Below are positions 1 to 7,047 of a stretch of 21,189 nucleotides of DNA, one piece after another. Positions within the stretch are counted from its first letter, which is position 1; each line of letters starts with the position of its first letter. The notes beneath the pieces are model-generated. The model was not told the origin of the DNA and ran no database searches. It worked only from the letters and a program-made list of their open reading frames with translations. The DNA comes from Elusimicrobiota bacterium (lineage in GTDB: Bacteria; Elusimicrobiota; Elusimicrobia; Elusimicrobiales; UBA9959). Where the stretch lies: the NCBI GenBank assembly GCA_003450815.1, contig DMES01000021.1, forward strand, positions 1-21,189, written 5' to 3'. The position numbers and the translations under genes are program-made.

Positions 1-13
1 AGGGCTTAAGTTA

Positions 14-39
14 GTGCCATTCGTGCCAGGCACCTTTTT
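14..39 (+). terminator. weak terminator-like hairpin at window edge
   Basis: GTGCC at 14-18 can pair with GGCAC at 29-33, followed by C and five T residues. The core GTGCCAGGCACC at 23-34 is also nearly self-complementary. It could end a gene lying left of the window on the plus strand, or be the edge of a palindromic repeat element. The stem is only 5 bp, so this is a weak call. Confidence 0.3.
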
Positions 40-60
40 ATTCGCCGCCTACTCGATGGG

Positions 61-279
61 CTATAAGATTTTTACTATCTTGGCAGGGGAGTGCGCGCCT
101 TTTATAAGCAATATTTTTTTTGCGTCAATGCCCAACGCAAAAGCAAGCGCTCGCAGCGCCGCAATGTTGGCAAGGCCTCGTTCAGGCGGCGCCTTAACCC
201 ATATTTCGTAAGTGTCGGCGGCTTTTTTTATAATCTTTTCCGTTTTAGAGGCGGGATGTACTTTGAGTTTTATAAACAT
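61..279 (-). CDS. DUF167/YggU family small protein
   Basis: A 72-residue protein, normal length for the DUF167 (YggU) family. It has the expected order: a short beta strand with KVHPASK near the start, a central VKAPPERGLAN segment (residues about 29-39, the family's hallmark APP..G.AN stretch), and a C-terminal helix-strand region ending in KGAHSPAKIVKI. The biochemical role of the family is not established. The start at 279 gives a full-length domain, with no obvious Shine-Dalgarno sequence. It lies 19 bases downstream of gpmI on the same strand, so it may be co-transcribed, although a hairpin overlaps the end of gpmI between them. Family assignment is by sequence pattern only. Confidence 0.85.
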   Translation of the reverse strand: MFIKLKVHPASKTEKIIKKAADTYEIWVKAPPERGLANIAALRALAFALGIDAKKILLIKGAHSPAKIVKIL

Positions 280-296
280 AGCAACGATTTAAAATG

Positions 297-323
297 ATCT
301 ACTTCGCTATCAGCGAAGTAGAT
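297..323 (-). terminator. 12-bp stem-loop over the gpmI stop codon
   Basis: ATCTACTTCGCT at 297-308 and AGCGAAGTAGAT at 312-323 are perfect complements with a 3-base loop. On the minus strand the stem is followed by CATTTTAAATC, so the U-run is only four long. The gpmI stop (299-301) is inside the stem. It may be a weak terminator, a 3'-end-stabilising hairpin, or a partial stop before the DUF167 gene. Confidence 0.5.
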
Positions 324-1855
324 GTCATGTCCGCCGGCCTTGGCAGGCCCAGCACTTCAAGCACCGTGGGCGCCGCGTCCGATAATATGCCGTGCGGTCT
401 CAGTTTCACACCGGCCGTGTCTTTGGCGATATAAATAAATTCCACGGTGTTTGTGGTGTGTGCGGTCTTGGGCATATTGATTTTATAATCCCACATTTCC
501 TCAGCGTTGCCGTGGTCCGAGGTTACCATAACGGTATAGTTGTGATTGAGCGCCGCATCCACCAGTTTTCCTACCGAGAGATCCACTATTTCCACCGCCT
601 TTACGGCGGCTTCGTATATGCCGGTATGGCCGACCATGTCGCAGTTGGCGAAGTTGACCAGTATGAAGTCGTATTTTTCCGAGGCTATTTCAGCCAGCGC
701 CCGCGCTGCCACTTCAGGCGCGTTCATTTCAGGATGTTCGCCAAAGCTTGAGGGATCCCAGGTTCCTTTTATTTCCACTTGGTCTTCGTTATTGTAGGGT
801 TCGGTGCGCTTGCCGTTGAAGAAGGAGGTGACGTGCTTGAACTTCTGTGTCTCGGCCAGGCGCAGCTGGCGAAGGCCCCGCTCTGAAATAATCTGGCCGA
901 GCAGATTGTTCATGCCGCCGCCTTCGTCCATAGGGGGAAGCGCGCTGAATTTAAATTCGTCGTAGTAGCGGGTCAGTCCGCAGTAAACAATATTCATTTT
1001 CTTCCAGCGGCTGCCCGGGTAATTGTCCTCCACAAAAGCTTTGGTAAGCTGAATGGCGCGGTCCTGGCGGAAGTTGAAGTGTATTACAGAATCGCCGTCT
1101 TTCATGCCGGGATAATCGCCTACTACGGTGGGGGGGAGATATTCGTCAACTATGGGTAAACCGTTGGGGTTTTTAAGGGCGGCGTAGGCGCCGGTTATGG
1201 CTTCTTCGGCGGTTTTGGCTTTGGCGCCTTCGGCTCTGGTGATGGTGTTGTAGGTCTGGTCGGTGAGTTTCCATTTTTCGCCGCGGTCCATCGCGTAATA
1301 GCGGCCCATTATGGTTCCAATTCCGGCTATACCGACTTCCTTTATTACCTCTTCAAGCATTTTAAGGAAAGACAGGGCGCTGCGCGGGGGGGTGTCGCGT
1401 CCATCGGAGAAGAAGTGAATATAGACTTTCTTGATGCCGATGTTTTTAGCCTGGCGCATTATGGCGTACATATGGTCCTGGTGGGCGTGTACGCCTTCGT
1501 CCTGGACCAGACCCATAAGATGGAGGGCGGAGCCGTTGCTCACGGCGTTGTCCATGGCGTTTTTCAGAGCGGGCATCGTAAAAAAAGAGCCGTCTTCTAT
1601 CATGTCCATTATGCGTTTTAGTTCTTGTATTACTATGCGCCCGGCGCCCATGTTAAGGTGTCCGACTTCGGAGGAACCCTGGTAGCCTTTCGGAAGTCCA
1701 ACCGCTTCGCCCGCGGGTTCAAGGACGCTGTTGGGATAAGTTTTGAGATAGCGGTCCATGTTTATTTTTTTGGCGTTGTCTACGGCGTTATACTTGTCGG
1801 GTTTGGCCATGCCCCACCCGTCGCGGATAATAAGAAGAGCTTTTTTTTTGTCCAT
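299..1855 (-). CDS. gpmI: 2,3-bisphosphoglycerate-independent phosphoglycerate mutase
   Basis: Interconverts 3- and 2-phosphoglycerate in glycolysis and gluconeogenesis in the cytoplasm, using two Mn2+ ions and a phosphoserine intermediate. The 518-residue length is typical of the family. Visible motifs: metal-binding Asp12 in IRDGWG, the catalytic serine Ser62 in GSSEVGHLNMGAGR, the VHAHQDHMYA and GRDTPPRSA segments, a GRYYAMDR motif, FNFRQDRA (a small variation on the usual FRxDRA), and the C-terminal metal-binding TSDHGNAEEM. The ATG at 1855 is preceded by AAGGA at a normal distance, which supports this start. It is probably the first gene of a small unit with the DUF167 gene. All key residues appear intact, so it should be functional. 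Confidence 0.97.
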   Translation of the reverse strand: MDKKKALLIIRDGWGMAKPDKYNAVDNAKKINMDRYLKTYPNSVLEPAGEAVGLPKGYQGSSEVGHLNMGAGRIVIQELKRIMDMIEDGSFFTMPALKNAMDNAVSNGSALHLMGLVQDEGVHAHQDHMYAIMRQAKNIGIKKVYIHFFSDGRDTPPRSALSFLKMLEEVIKEVGIAGIGTIMGRYYAMDRGEKWKLTDQTYNTITRAEGAKAKTAEEAITGAYAALKNPNGLPIVDEYLPPTVVGDYPGMKDGDSVIHFNFRQDRAIQLTKAFVEDNYPGSRWKKMNIVYCGLTRYYDEFKFSALPPMDEGGGMNNLLGQIISERGLRQLRLAETQKFKHVTSFFNGKRTEPYNNEDQVEIKGTWDPSSFGEHPEMNAPEVAARALAEIASEKYDFILVNFANCDMVGHTGIYEAAVKAVEIVDLSVGKLVDAALNHNYTVMVTSDHGNAEEMWDYKINMPKTAHTTNTVEFIYIAKDTAGVKLRPHGILSDAAPTVLEVLGLPRPADMTSTSLIAK

Positions 1856-1951
1856 AGTGATATCCTTAAAACAAATTAAAATCGTTGATGCTGCATTCTT
1901 TTATTTTAGGAAATATGGAGGTCCCTATGATATATAAGGACCCTGAAAGAC

Positions 1952-1982
1952 ATGAACTGGCTGCATGCTGCAGCCAGTTCAT
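1952..1982. repeat. perfect 14-bp inverted repeat (stem-loop)
   Basis: ATGAACTGGCTGCA at 1952-1965 is followed by TGC and its exact reverse complement at 1969-1982. It sits between the end of the exported protein gene (2018) and the gpmI start (1855), both on the minus strand. There is no U-run on either side, so it is not a classical intrinsic terminator. It could end the upstream operon, protect its 3' end, or act in the gpmI leader. A second short repeat, GGTCC/GGACC, lies beside it at 1920-1942. Confidence 0.6.
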
Positions 1983-2017
1983 AAACTTGAGGTTTTCTTT
2001 TGCTCAGCCAGGGGCTT

Positions 2018-2617
2018 TTACTGTATATCTTCGAAGCAGGTCAGCGAATATGGAACATCGTCTACCTGGAAACCGATGAAGATGGGATTGTCCTGCCGGC
2101 CGCTCTTGAATAGCAGCTTCCCGGCCACAAAAACTTCTATGTGGAACTGATCTCCAGGATGACCGTGCCGGACATTTATCACTTTAGCCCGTATAGTCTT
2201 GCCGGCCGGGGTCGCGGCCTCCAGTTGTATGAAAAGATTATTATAGAGCGGATCCCTTGGGCTTTCACGAGTCATTATGTCTTCTGTCAGCGCGTTCAGG
2301 TCCTTGTCGTTTATCCGGCAGTATTCCGGGAATTCAAGCTCTACGACAGACCGGTCCGGCCGGGCCTGTCCGGCAAGGGACTTGGTTTTTGCCGAGCGAT
2401 CCTTTTCAATAAGCCGTGGCGCAGCCAAACCACCGGTTATCTTCGCTTCGGGTTTTGGCGCTATGCCCGGAGTTAAATTTTTCAGCTGCCTTACGGCGCC
2501 GCCGATATCGCCGGCTGCAAACCTGGAAGGCGCGGCGCTCCCGTCCTTGGTTTGGGCCGACAGAACTACAGAAGATATGACAAGCAAGGCCGGGTAGATA
2601 AAGTATTTAATTTTCAT
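2018..2617 (-). CDS. exported protein of unknown function (199 aa)
   Basis: I do not recognise this protein. It begins with a Sec signal peptide: basic KIK, a hydrophobic stretch to about residue 19, and a likely cleavage after LSA (residues 19-21). Residues 22-90 are rich in Ala, Pro, Lys and Gly and look like a flexible linker. Residues about 90-199 alternate hydrophobic and polar residues and look like a beta-rich domain, with GDQFHIEVFVAGKLLFKSG near the end. The ATG at 2617 lies only 2 bases after the stop codon of the preceding gene, so the pair is almost certainly one operon and probably translationally coupled. The two products may act together in the envelope, but that is inference. 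Confidence 0.75.
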   Translation of the reverse strand: MKIKYFIYPALLVISSVVLSAQTKDGSAAPSRFAAGDIGGAVRQLKNLTPGIAPKPEAKITGGLAAPRLIEKDRSAKTKSLAGQARPDRSVVELEFPEYCRINDKDLNALTEDIMTRESPRDPLYNNLFIQLEAATPAGKTIRAKVINVRHGHPGDQFHIEVFVAGKLLFKSGRQDNPIFIGFQVDDVPYSLTCFEDIQ

Positions 2618-2619
2618 GG

Positions 2620-3276
2620 TCAGAAACCGTTAGCCGGGGCCTGAAATATTCCCATAGACATTGCGGCTATCACCGCAAGCGCTTTTTTTGGATAAGCTAA
2701 GTGATCTGTCACTTCGCCGACCATGCCGAATCTGGTGAGTGAAAGCGTCAGCCCGGGAGCTTTTATGGTGTAATTGTCGCTGCTGAAGTCTTTTTCCATG
2801 TTCAGGTTTAGGTTGATGTTCTTTCCCATGCCCACTCTGACGAAGCCTTCTATTATGTAGGTGTCCAGCCGTTTTTCCGCGCGGATCCGGGTCATGCCGG
2901 AAGAGTATTCAAAGTCTGAGCTGAATACACGCCGTATGCTGCCCATTTCCCTGTCGGAGCCGGCCGCGAGATCGACATCATAATCATCGCCGAAACCGGA
3001 TTTGCGGACATTAACCTCTATTCTGTCATTAGCGAAAGGATCGTTCTCGGAAGTGGTCCATTCGTTGGGATTCACCTGGCTGAAAGGCAGCCAGACTTTG
3101 TTCTCATCCTGTCCGTAAGGCCGCTGTGTTCCGCTAAGGGTTGCATGACCCGCAGCGGAAACGGCTTTTATGTCCGTGTCCAGAACCTTTATCTGGTCAG
3201 CTTTAACCGAATTGAGATCGAACGCATGCGCTGAAATGGCCGTTGTCATCAGGGCGATTGTTATTAGATGTTTCAT
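2620..3276 (-). CDS. exported protein of unknown function (218 aa)
   Basis: Not recognised. A short signal peptide is visible (MKH, hydrophobic core, cleavage near AHA at residues 16-18). The mature part is rich in acidic and aromatic residues and has alternating patterns typical of beta strands, for example INLNLNMEKDF and LTLSLTRFGMVGEV, so a beta-sandwich or small outer-membrane-type fold is possible. A hydrophobic segment near residues 200-212 could be a buried strand or weak membrane anchor. The ATG at 3276 follows GGAGGAAAC at a slightly long spacing, supporting the start. It is the first gene of a two-gene unit with the exported protein that starts at 2617. Function cannot be assigned from sequence alone. 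Confidence 0.75.
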   Translation of the reverse strand: MKHLITIALMTTAISAHAFDLNSVKADQIKVLDTDIKAVSAAGHATLSGTQRPYGQDENKVWLPFSQVNPNEWTTSENDPFANDRIEVNVRKSGFGDDYDVDLAAGSDREMGSIRRVFSSDFEYSSGMTRIRAEKRLDTYIIEGFVRVGMGKNINLNLNMEKDFSSDNYTIKAPGLTLSLTRFGMVGEVTDHLAYPKKALAVIAAMSMGIFQAPANGF

Positions 3277-3337
3277 AATTATAATGTTTCCTCCGTTTAG
3301 TACATTCTCGCATAATTACAAGCTTTTCGACAACAGG

Positions 3338-4243
3338 CTAAAGGCCTATCAATTGGGAAGCGGATTTATTCTCGCGCCTGAAATTAACTTTGGAAAGTTC
3401 GCCCAGCAACATAGCTGAGACTATCAGAAACCCGCCGGCGGCTTTTACGGCCATGAATTTCTCTCCTCCCCAGGTCCAGGCGAAAATGGCGGCAAACACC
3501 GGCTCGAAAGTGAAGATGAGCCCCACTTTGAACGGCTCGGATTCCTTCTGGGCCAGCATCTGTATGTAAAACGCGATAAGCGTGGGGAATACCGCCAGAA
3601 AAACAATTACTGTCCAGCCGCTCAAACCGGATACGCCCATAGGGCAGCCTGCGGCCACGCCTATAGTAAACGAAATGACCGACACCATCCAGAACTGGTG
3701 GAAGGCCAGCATAACGGTGTCGGCTTCTGCTTTTACATAGTTATCGGTGATAATTAGATGGGCCGCGTAAGAGGCCGCGGCCACCAGCGTCAGCGCGTCG
3801 CCCCTGTTCAAGCCGCGTATACCGCCGGTCAAAAGCCACAGGCCTGTGACGGCAAGGATTGCGGAGACACATTCCAGCGGGGTAGGTTTCCGGCGCTTGA
3901 AAATAAACATGAACGCCGGGATAAATATTATGAACAGCCCGGTTATAAACCCCGAATTTGAGGCTGTGGTATATAAAAGCCCCGTTGTCTGGCTGAGGTA
4001 AAGGCAGGCCAGCGCGCAGGCAAGGATAAAGCCTTCTTTCATCATTACGGTCTTTTTTTCCCGTTTAAGGACCCAGGGAAGGAGCAGCAGAGCTGAGATA
4101 AAAAATCTTATGCCCACCATGGTCACCGGGTGAACCGAATTCAGGGCTCCCTTGACCACAATGAAGGTGGAGCCCCATATAGCGGCGCAATAAAACAGGC
4201 CTAGGTCCGTAAACAACTTTTTCGCGCCGGTCCTTATTTCCAT
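3338..4243 (-). CDS. EamA/DMT-family membrane transporter
   Basis: A 301-residue integral membrane protein of the drug/metabolite transporter superfamily, usually exporters of small metabolites or amino acids. The sequence shows about ten hydrophobic segments in two halves, each resembling an EamA repeat. The first half contains the family pattern IWGSTFIVVKGAL and PVTMVGIRFFISALLLLPW. The second ends with EPVFAAIFAWTWGGEKF and GGFLIVSAMLLGE, the usual signature of the last repeat. The substrate cannot be predicted. The ATG at 4243 is 6 bases from a TATAAT on the same strand and has no Shine-Dalgarno sequence, suggesting a leaderless message. It is divergent from the EF-Tu domain II-like gene. 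The exported-protein pair follows 61 bases downstream on the same strand. Confidence 0.92.
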   Translation of the reverse strand: MEIRTGAKKLFTDLGLFYCAAIWGSTFIVVKGALNSVHPVTMVGIRFFISALLLLPWVLKREKKTVMMKEGFILACALACLYLSQTTGLLYTTASNSGFITGLFIIFIPAFMFIFKRRKPTPLECVSAILAVTGLWLLTGGIRGLNRGDALTLVAAASYAAHLIITDNYVKAEADTVMLAFHQFWMVSVISFTIGVAAGCPMGVSGLSGWTVIVFLAVFPTLIAFYIQMLAQKESEPFKVGLIFTFEPVFAAIFAWTWGGEKFMAVKAAGGFLIVSAMLLGELSKVNFRRENKSASQLIGL

Positions 4244-4255
4244 GTGCAGATTATA
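4243..4255 (-). promoter_or_regulatory. -10 element, leaderless-type start of the EamA gene
   Basis: Read on the minus strand, TATAAT (4255 to 4250) is followed by CTGCAC and then the ATG at 4243. With a usual distance of about 7 bases from the -10 to the transcription start, transcription would begin at or beside the A of the ATG. No good -35 hexamer is visible at 16-18 bases. Confidence 0.5.
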
Positions 4256-4333
4256 TCTTTTCAGTGCCTGAGGGCGCTTTCAGTTGATGTTGTTTTGCGG
4301 TGGCAGGTGGATTTATTGTTTAATTCGGGTAAT

Positions 4334-4678
4334 ATGGGAATACTGCACAAACTGTTCGGTGCTGAAAACAGCCCGGAGTTGGAGGCTTTCAGGATGAAGG
4401 CCGGTAAGGATATTTTTTTCATTCAATCAGCCAAGGGGCCCAGCGCGATAGTTGCCGGCGTTGTGGAAAACGGGTCCATTTCCAGCGGGGAGCGGGTTTA
4501 TTTCATCTCGCCGGGAGGAAAGAAGATGACCTGTCGGATCGAAGTGCAGCAGGTTGGCGAAAACGGGCCGCCAAAGCCGCATGTCGCTTCCGTCGGAATG
4601 AAAGTCGGCCTCATACTGCGCGGGGTGGACAGGGGAGAGGTTGAGGAAGGAACGCTGCTCTCCGGCAGCCCGCAGTAG
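4334..4678 (+). CDS. stand-alone EF-Tu domain II-like protein
   Basis: A 114-residue protein of which residues about 25-112 resemble domain II (the beta-barrel) of translation factor EF-Tu. The order matches: an opening KDIFFIQSAKGPSAIVAGVV like the EF-Tu stretch after its GTPase domain, ENGSISSGERVYFISP like the VERGIIKVGEEVEIVG region, and VGMKVGLILRGVDRGEVEEG like [20 protein letters not shown]. There is no G domain and no domain III. The N-terminal 25 residues (GILHKLFGAENSPELEAF) are extra. I chose the ATG at 4334 over an in-frame start at 4244 because the earlier 30 codons match nothing and the region is the divergent promoter. Function is unknown; it may bind RNA or protein through the barrel. 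Confidence 0.75.
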   Translation: MGILHKLFGAENSPELEAFRMKAGKDIFFIQSAKGPSAIVAGVVENGSISSGERVYFISPGGKKMTCRIEVQQVGENGPPKPHVASVGMKVGLILRGVDRGEVEEGTLLSGSPQ

Positions 4679-4790
4679 CCGGTCCCAAGGCATGATGTAA
4701 GGAATGGGGTATTCACCAGTCTTTGCGCTCGTTTGAAGTGAGGGGTTTAAAAGCATTCGTGGCTGACCCCATTTCTCCATCGGGTGTGAT

Positions 4791-4813
4791 AAAATGTTGT
4801 GGAACAACATTTT
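4791..4813. promoter_or_regulatory. perfect palindrome, candidate operator
   Basis: AAAATGTTGT at 4791-4800 and ACAACATTTT at 4804-4813 are exact reverse complements separated by GGA. The palindrome ends one base before the TATAAT at 4815-4820, covering the expected -35/spacer region of the aminotransferase promoter. This is the position and symmetry of a repressor operator. A stem-loop role in RNA from further upstream is the alternative. Confidence 0.5.
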
Positions 4814-4814
4814 A

Positions 4815-4829
4815 TATAATCTGAAAATG
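4815..4829 (+). promoter_or_regulatory. -10 element, leaderless-type start of the aminotransferase gene
   Basis: TATAAT at 4815-4820, then CTGAAA, then the ATG at 4827. The arrangement ATATAATCTG-NNN-ATG is the same as that seen at the divergent-side transporter start (4243). No Shine-Dalgarno sequence precedes the ATG. Confidence 0.55.
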
Positions 4830-6254
4830 ATAAATCTCTCCGCCGTAAATTCAAAACTGCTTAAAGCCCATTATGCCGTCAGGGGTAAAATAGTCGTTCG
4901 CGCCAATGAGCTGGAAGGGCGCGGTAAAAAAATAATTTACTGTAATATCGGCAATCCCCAGGCGCTGAAACAAAAACCCATTACATTTGTGCGGCAGGTG
5001 CTCAGCCTGCTTGAATATCCGGATATGATAGGTCTTCCCGAAGCGGCGCGTATTTTCCCCTCCGATGTCATCGCCAGGGCAAAAATGATGCTTGATAAAA
5101 ACCCCAGCGGTACAGGCGCCTATACCCAAAGCGCCGGAATTCCATTCATACGCAAAGCGGTCGCTGATTTTATCCATAAACGCGACGGTATTCCGGCCGA
5201 CATGAACAGGATATTGCTGACTGATGGCGCAAGCAAAGGCGTTCAAGCGGTGTTGACCATGTTGACGAACAAGGAAACGGACGGGTATATGATCCCGATC
5301 CCCCAGTATCCGCTATATAGCGCGACCATCGAGCTGTACGGCGCGAAGCAGATCAATTATTTCCTTGATGAGGACAACCATTGGCAGTTGAACGAGGGGG
5401 AACTTAACCGGAGTCTGGATTCGGCTAAAAAGAGCGGTATTAATCCCGTGGCGATAGCTGTGATAAATCCGGGCAACCCCACCGGTGCCGTGCTTTCCAT
5501 GGAAAACATCGGGATGATTATCCGTTTCGCGAGAAAACACAAGCTTTCAATCCTGGCCGACGAAGTTTACCAGGAGAATATTTACGCTCCGGGGCTTAAA
5601 TTTTATTCATTCGCCAGGGTTATGCACGATATGGGCGAGAAAGAAGTCACTCTGTTCAGTTTTCATTCGGTTTCCAAGGGTTTCCTTGGCGAATGCGGGC
5701 ACAGGGGCGGCTATCTTGAAGTAAGAAATATTCCAGATGATGTTTACGCGGAAATGATCAAGCTGCAGTCAATCGGCCTGTGTTCCAATGTGGACGGGCA
5801 GATAGTCACTTACCTGATGGTGGCGCCGCCCGAAAAAGGTTCGGAGAGCTACGATCTTTACTCAAACGAGCGCGACGCTATACTCAGCGACCTGAAAGAG
5901 AAGGCGGAAATACTCGGGGCCGGCTTGAACGAGATAGAGGGGATGGAGACTTATATCCCCCAGGGCGCGATGTACGCTTTTGTAAAATTTAATCTCCCGC
6001 ATCCGAAAGGTATTGATCCGGGCAGAATGACGGAGTTGGAAAGGGAAGGTTATGAGGCGGAAAGGGACTCTGAGTATTGCCTGAAACTGCTTGAAGAAAC
6101 CGGGATTTGCGTGGTGCCGGGTTCTGGCTTCGGCCAGCGGCCTGGAACACTTCATTTTCGCACCACTTTTTTGCCGCCTAAGGATGACATCAGGGCGCTT
6201 GTTGAAAACATGAAGAAATTCCACATCTCTTACGTGGCGAAGCTCAAAAGATAA
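4827..6254 (+). CDS. class I PLP aminotransferase, alanine aminotransferase-like
   Basis: A 475-residue fold-type I, PLP-dependent aminotransferase. It resembles the long alanine aminotransferase (GPT-type) branch: YCNIGNPQAL near the N-terminus, TGAYTQSAGIPFIRKAVADFI, PIPQYPLYSATIEL, INPGNPTGAVLS (residues about 213-224), LADEVYQENIY (the PLP-ring Asp), and the PLP Schiff-base lysine Lys284 in HSVSKGFLGECGHRGGY. The C-terminus keeps the family motif GICVVPGSGFGQRPGTLHFRTTFLPP. The likely reaction is alanine plus 2-oxoglutarate to pyruvate plus glutamate. I prefer the ATG at 4827 to the in-frame ATG at 4794 because the latter lies inside the operator-like palindrome and upstream of the TATAAT. 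It is single-gene, with a GC-rich hairpin right after it. Confidence 0.92.
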   Translation: MINLSAVNSKLLKAHYAVRGKIVVRANELEGRGKKIIYCNIGNPQALKQKPITFVRQVLSLLEYPDMIGLPEAARIFPSDVIARAKMMLDKNPSGTGAYTQSAGIPFIRKAVADFIHKRDGIPADMNRILLTDGASKGVQAVLTMLTNKETDGYMIPIPQYPLYSATIELYGAKQINYFLDEDNHWQLNEGELNRSLDSAKKSGINPVAIAVINPGNPTGAVLSMENIGMIIRFARKHKLSILADEVYQENIYAPGLKFYSFARVMHDMGEKEVTLFSFHSVSKGFLGECGHRGGYLEVRNIPDDVYAEMIKLQSIGLCSNVDGQIVTYLMVAPPEKGSESYDLYSNERDAILSDLKEKAEILGAGLNEIEGMETYIPQGAMYAFVKFNLPHPKGIDPGRMTELEREGYEAERDSEYCLKLLEETGICVVPGSGFGQRPGTLHFRTTFLPPKDDIRALVENMKKFHISYVAKLKR

Positions 6255-6258
6255 AAGT

Positions 6259-6328
6259 CCGCCGGCTGATTGGCCGGCGGCAAACTGCGGCTTTTGTTCC
6301 CGCCGGGTAGTGCCGCCGGCGGATTTTT
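6259..6328 (+). terminator. two GC-rich hairpins, attenuator-like, ending in ATTTTT
   Basis: Four complementary arms are present: CCGCCGGC (6259-6266), GCCGGCGG (6273-6280), CCGCCGG (6300-6306) and CCGGCGG (6316-6322). Arms 1-2 form a perfect 8-bp stem. Arms 3-4 form a 7-bp stem followed by ATTTTT (6323-6328), an intrinsic-terminator shape that directly touches the ATG of the next gene at 6329. Arm 2 can instead pair with arm 3, which would disrupt the terminator. It may simply terminate the aminotransferase message. Confidence 0.55.
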
Positions 6329-7021
6329 ATGGATAAACCAGGTGCGCTGAAACTTATTGAATCTTCCGGGTTGCCTAAGGATGTGAAGTGGTACTTTGTG
6401 AAGATCATAGGGCGCAAGGCACACTCCGCGCTTAAGGCGGGTCTAAAGAAAAACCCCGCGGGTTTGACCGCGAACATAAATCGTCTGCTTACGTCTGGAA
6501 GTAAAATCCTGGGGTGTTCAAAAGACGAGGTTCTGTTTATTACTGGATTTAATAAAAACGATATGGCGCCTGAAAGGTTTGAAGCGGCGTTGGCTGAAAT
6601 ACGGGCCGTGGTGTTTCTTCGCCGTGAGGGTTTTAGCGATTTAAAACTTATAGCTCGCAATGCTGGAACAAGCGCAGATATTTCAGGGGTAAGGGACCGT
6701 CAAAACTATGTGTTTGAGGTTTGCTGCATTCAGGCGTATGACAAGATGAGTTCCGTGGATTATCTTGAGCTGAAGTACGATAAAAAAAAGCGACAGCTGA
6801 ACAGTTCCCGCAAAAAATGCGGCTGTAAGCGCGGCGGATTGGTTTTTGCGGCCACCCCTTCCGATTTTGAAGGTTGTGCGGACGAGGCTGATCTGCTGGA
6901 ACTTGCGGGTGAACTGTGTGCAAAAAAAAACATCCCCGCCTTAACTTACATCTGCCTGCTGTCCGGCAATAAAGGTTCTGTTTTTCCGGAGTGGGCTGTG
7001 CCGGGCAGTGGAGGAGTTTAA
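6329..7021 (+). CDS. unknown protein with a possible PD-(D/E)xK nuclease-like region
   Basis: A 230-residue soluble protein without a signal peptide or membrane segment. I do not recognise it as a named family. The first 100 residues look helical. The middle (residues about 98-150) reads like a restriction-endonuclease-like core: RREGFSDLKLIARNAG, then SADISG with Asp117, then NYVFEVCC with Glu130, then YLELKYDKKKRQLN. In a true PD-(D/E)xK site a Lys would lie two residues after Glu130, but here it is Cys132, so activity is uncertain. Cysteines 132, 133, 164 and 166 are notable. The ATG at 6329 directly follows a terminator-like hairpin, with no clear Shine-Dalgarno sequence, but no better start is visible. 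A strong terminator follows at 7059-7101. Confidence 0.7.
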   Translation: MDKPGALKLIESSGLPKDVKWYFVKIIGRKAHSALKAGLKKNPAGLTANINRLLTSGSKILGCSKDEVLFITGFNKNDMAPERFEAALAEIRAVVFLRREGFSDLKLIARNAGTSADISGVRDRQNYVFEVCCIQAYDKMSSVDYLELKYDKKKRQLNSSRKKCGCKRGGLVFAATPSDFEGCADEADLLELAGELCAKKNIPALTYICLLSGNKGSVFPEWAVPGSGGV

Positions 7022-7047
7022 CTTCAGATCTGACTGAATTTTTTAGG

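Noticed and set aside
4427..4810. Minus-strand open frame opposite the EF-Tu domain II-like gene
   Set aside because: No recognisable protein pattern, and the plus strand has a convincing family match.
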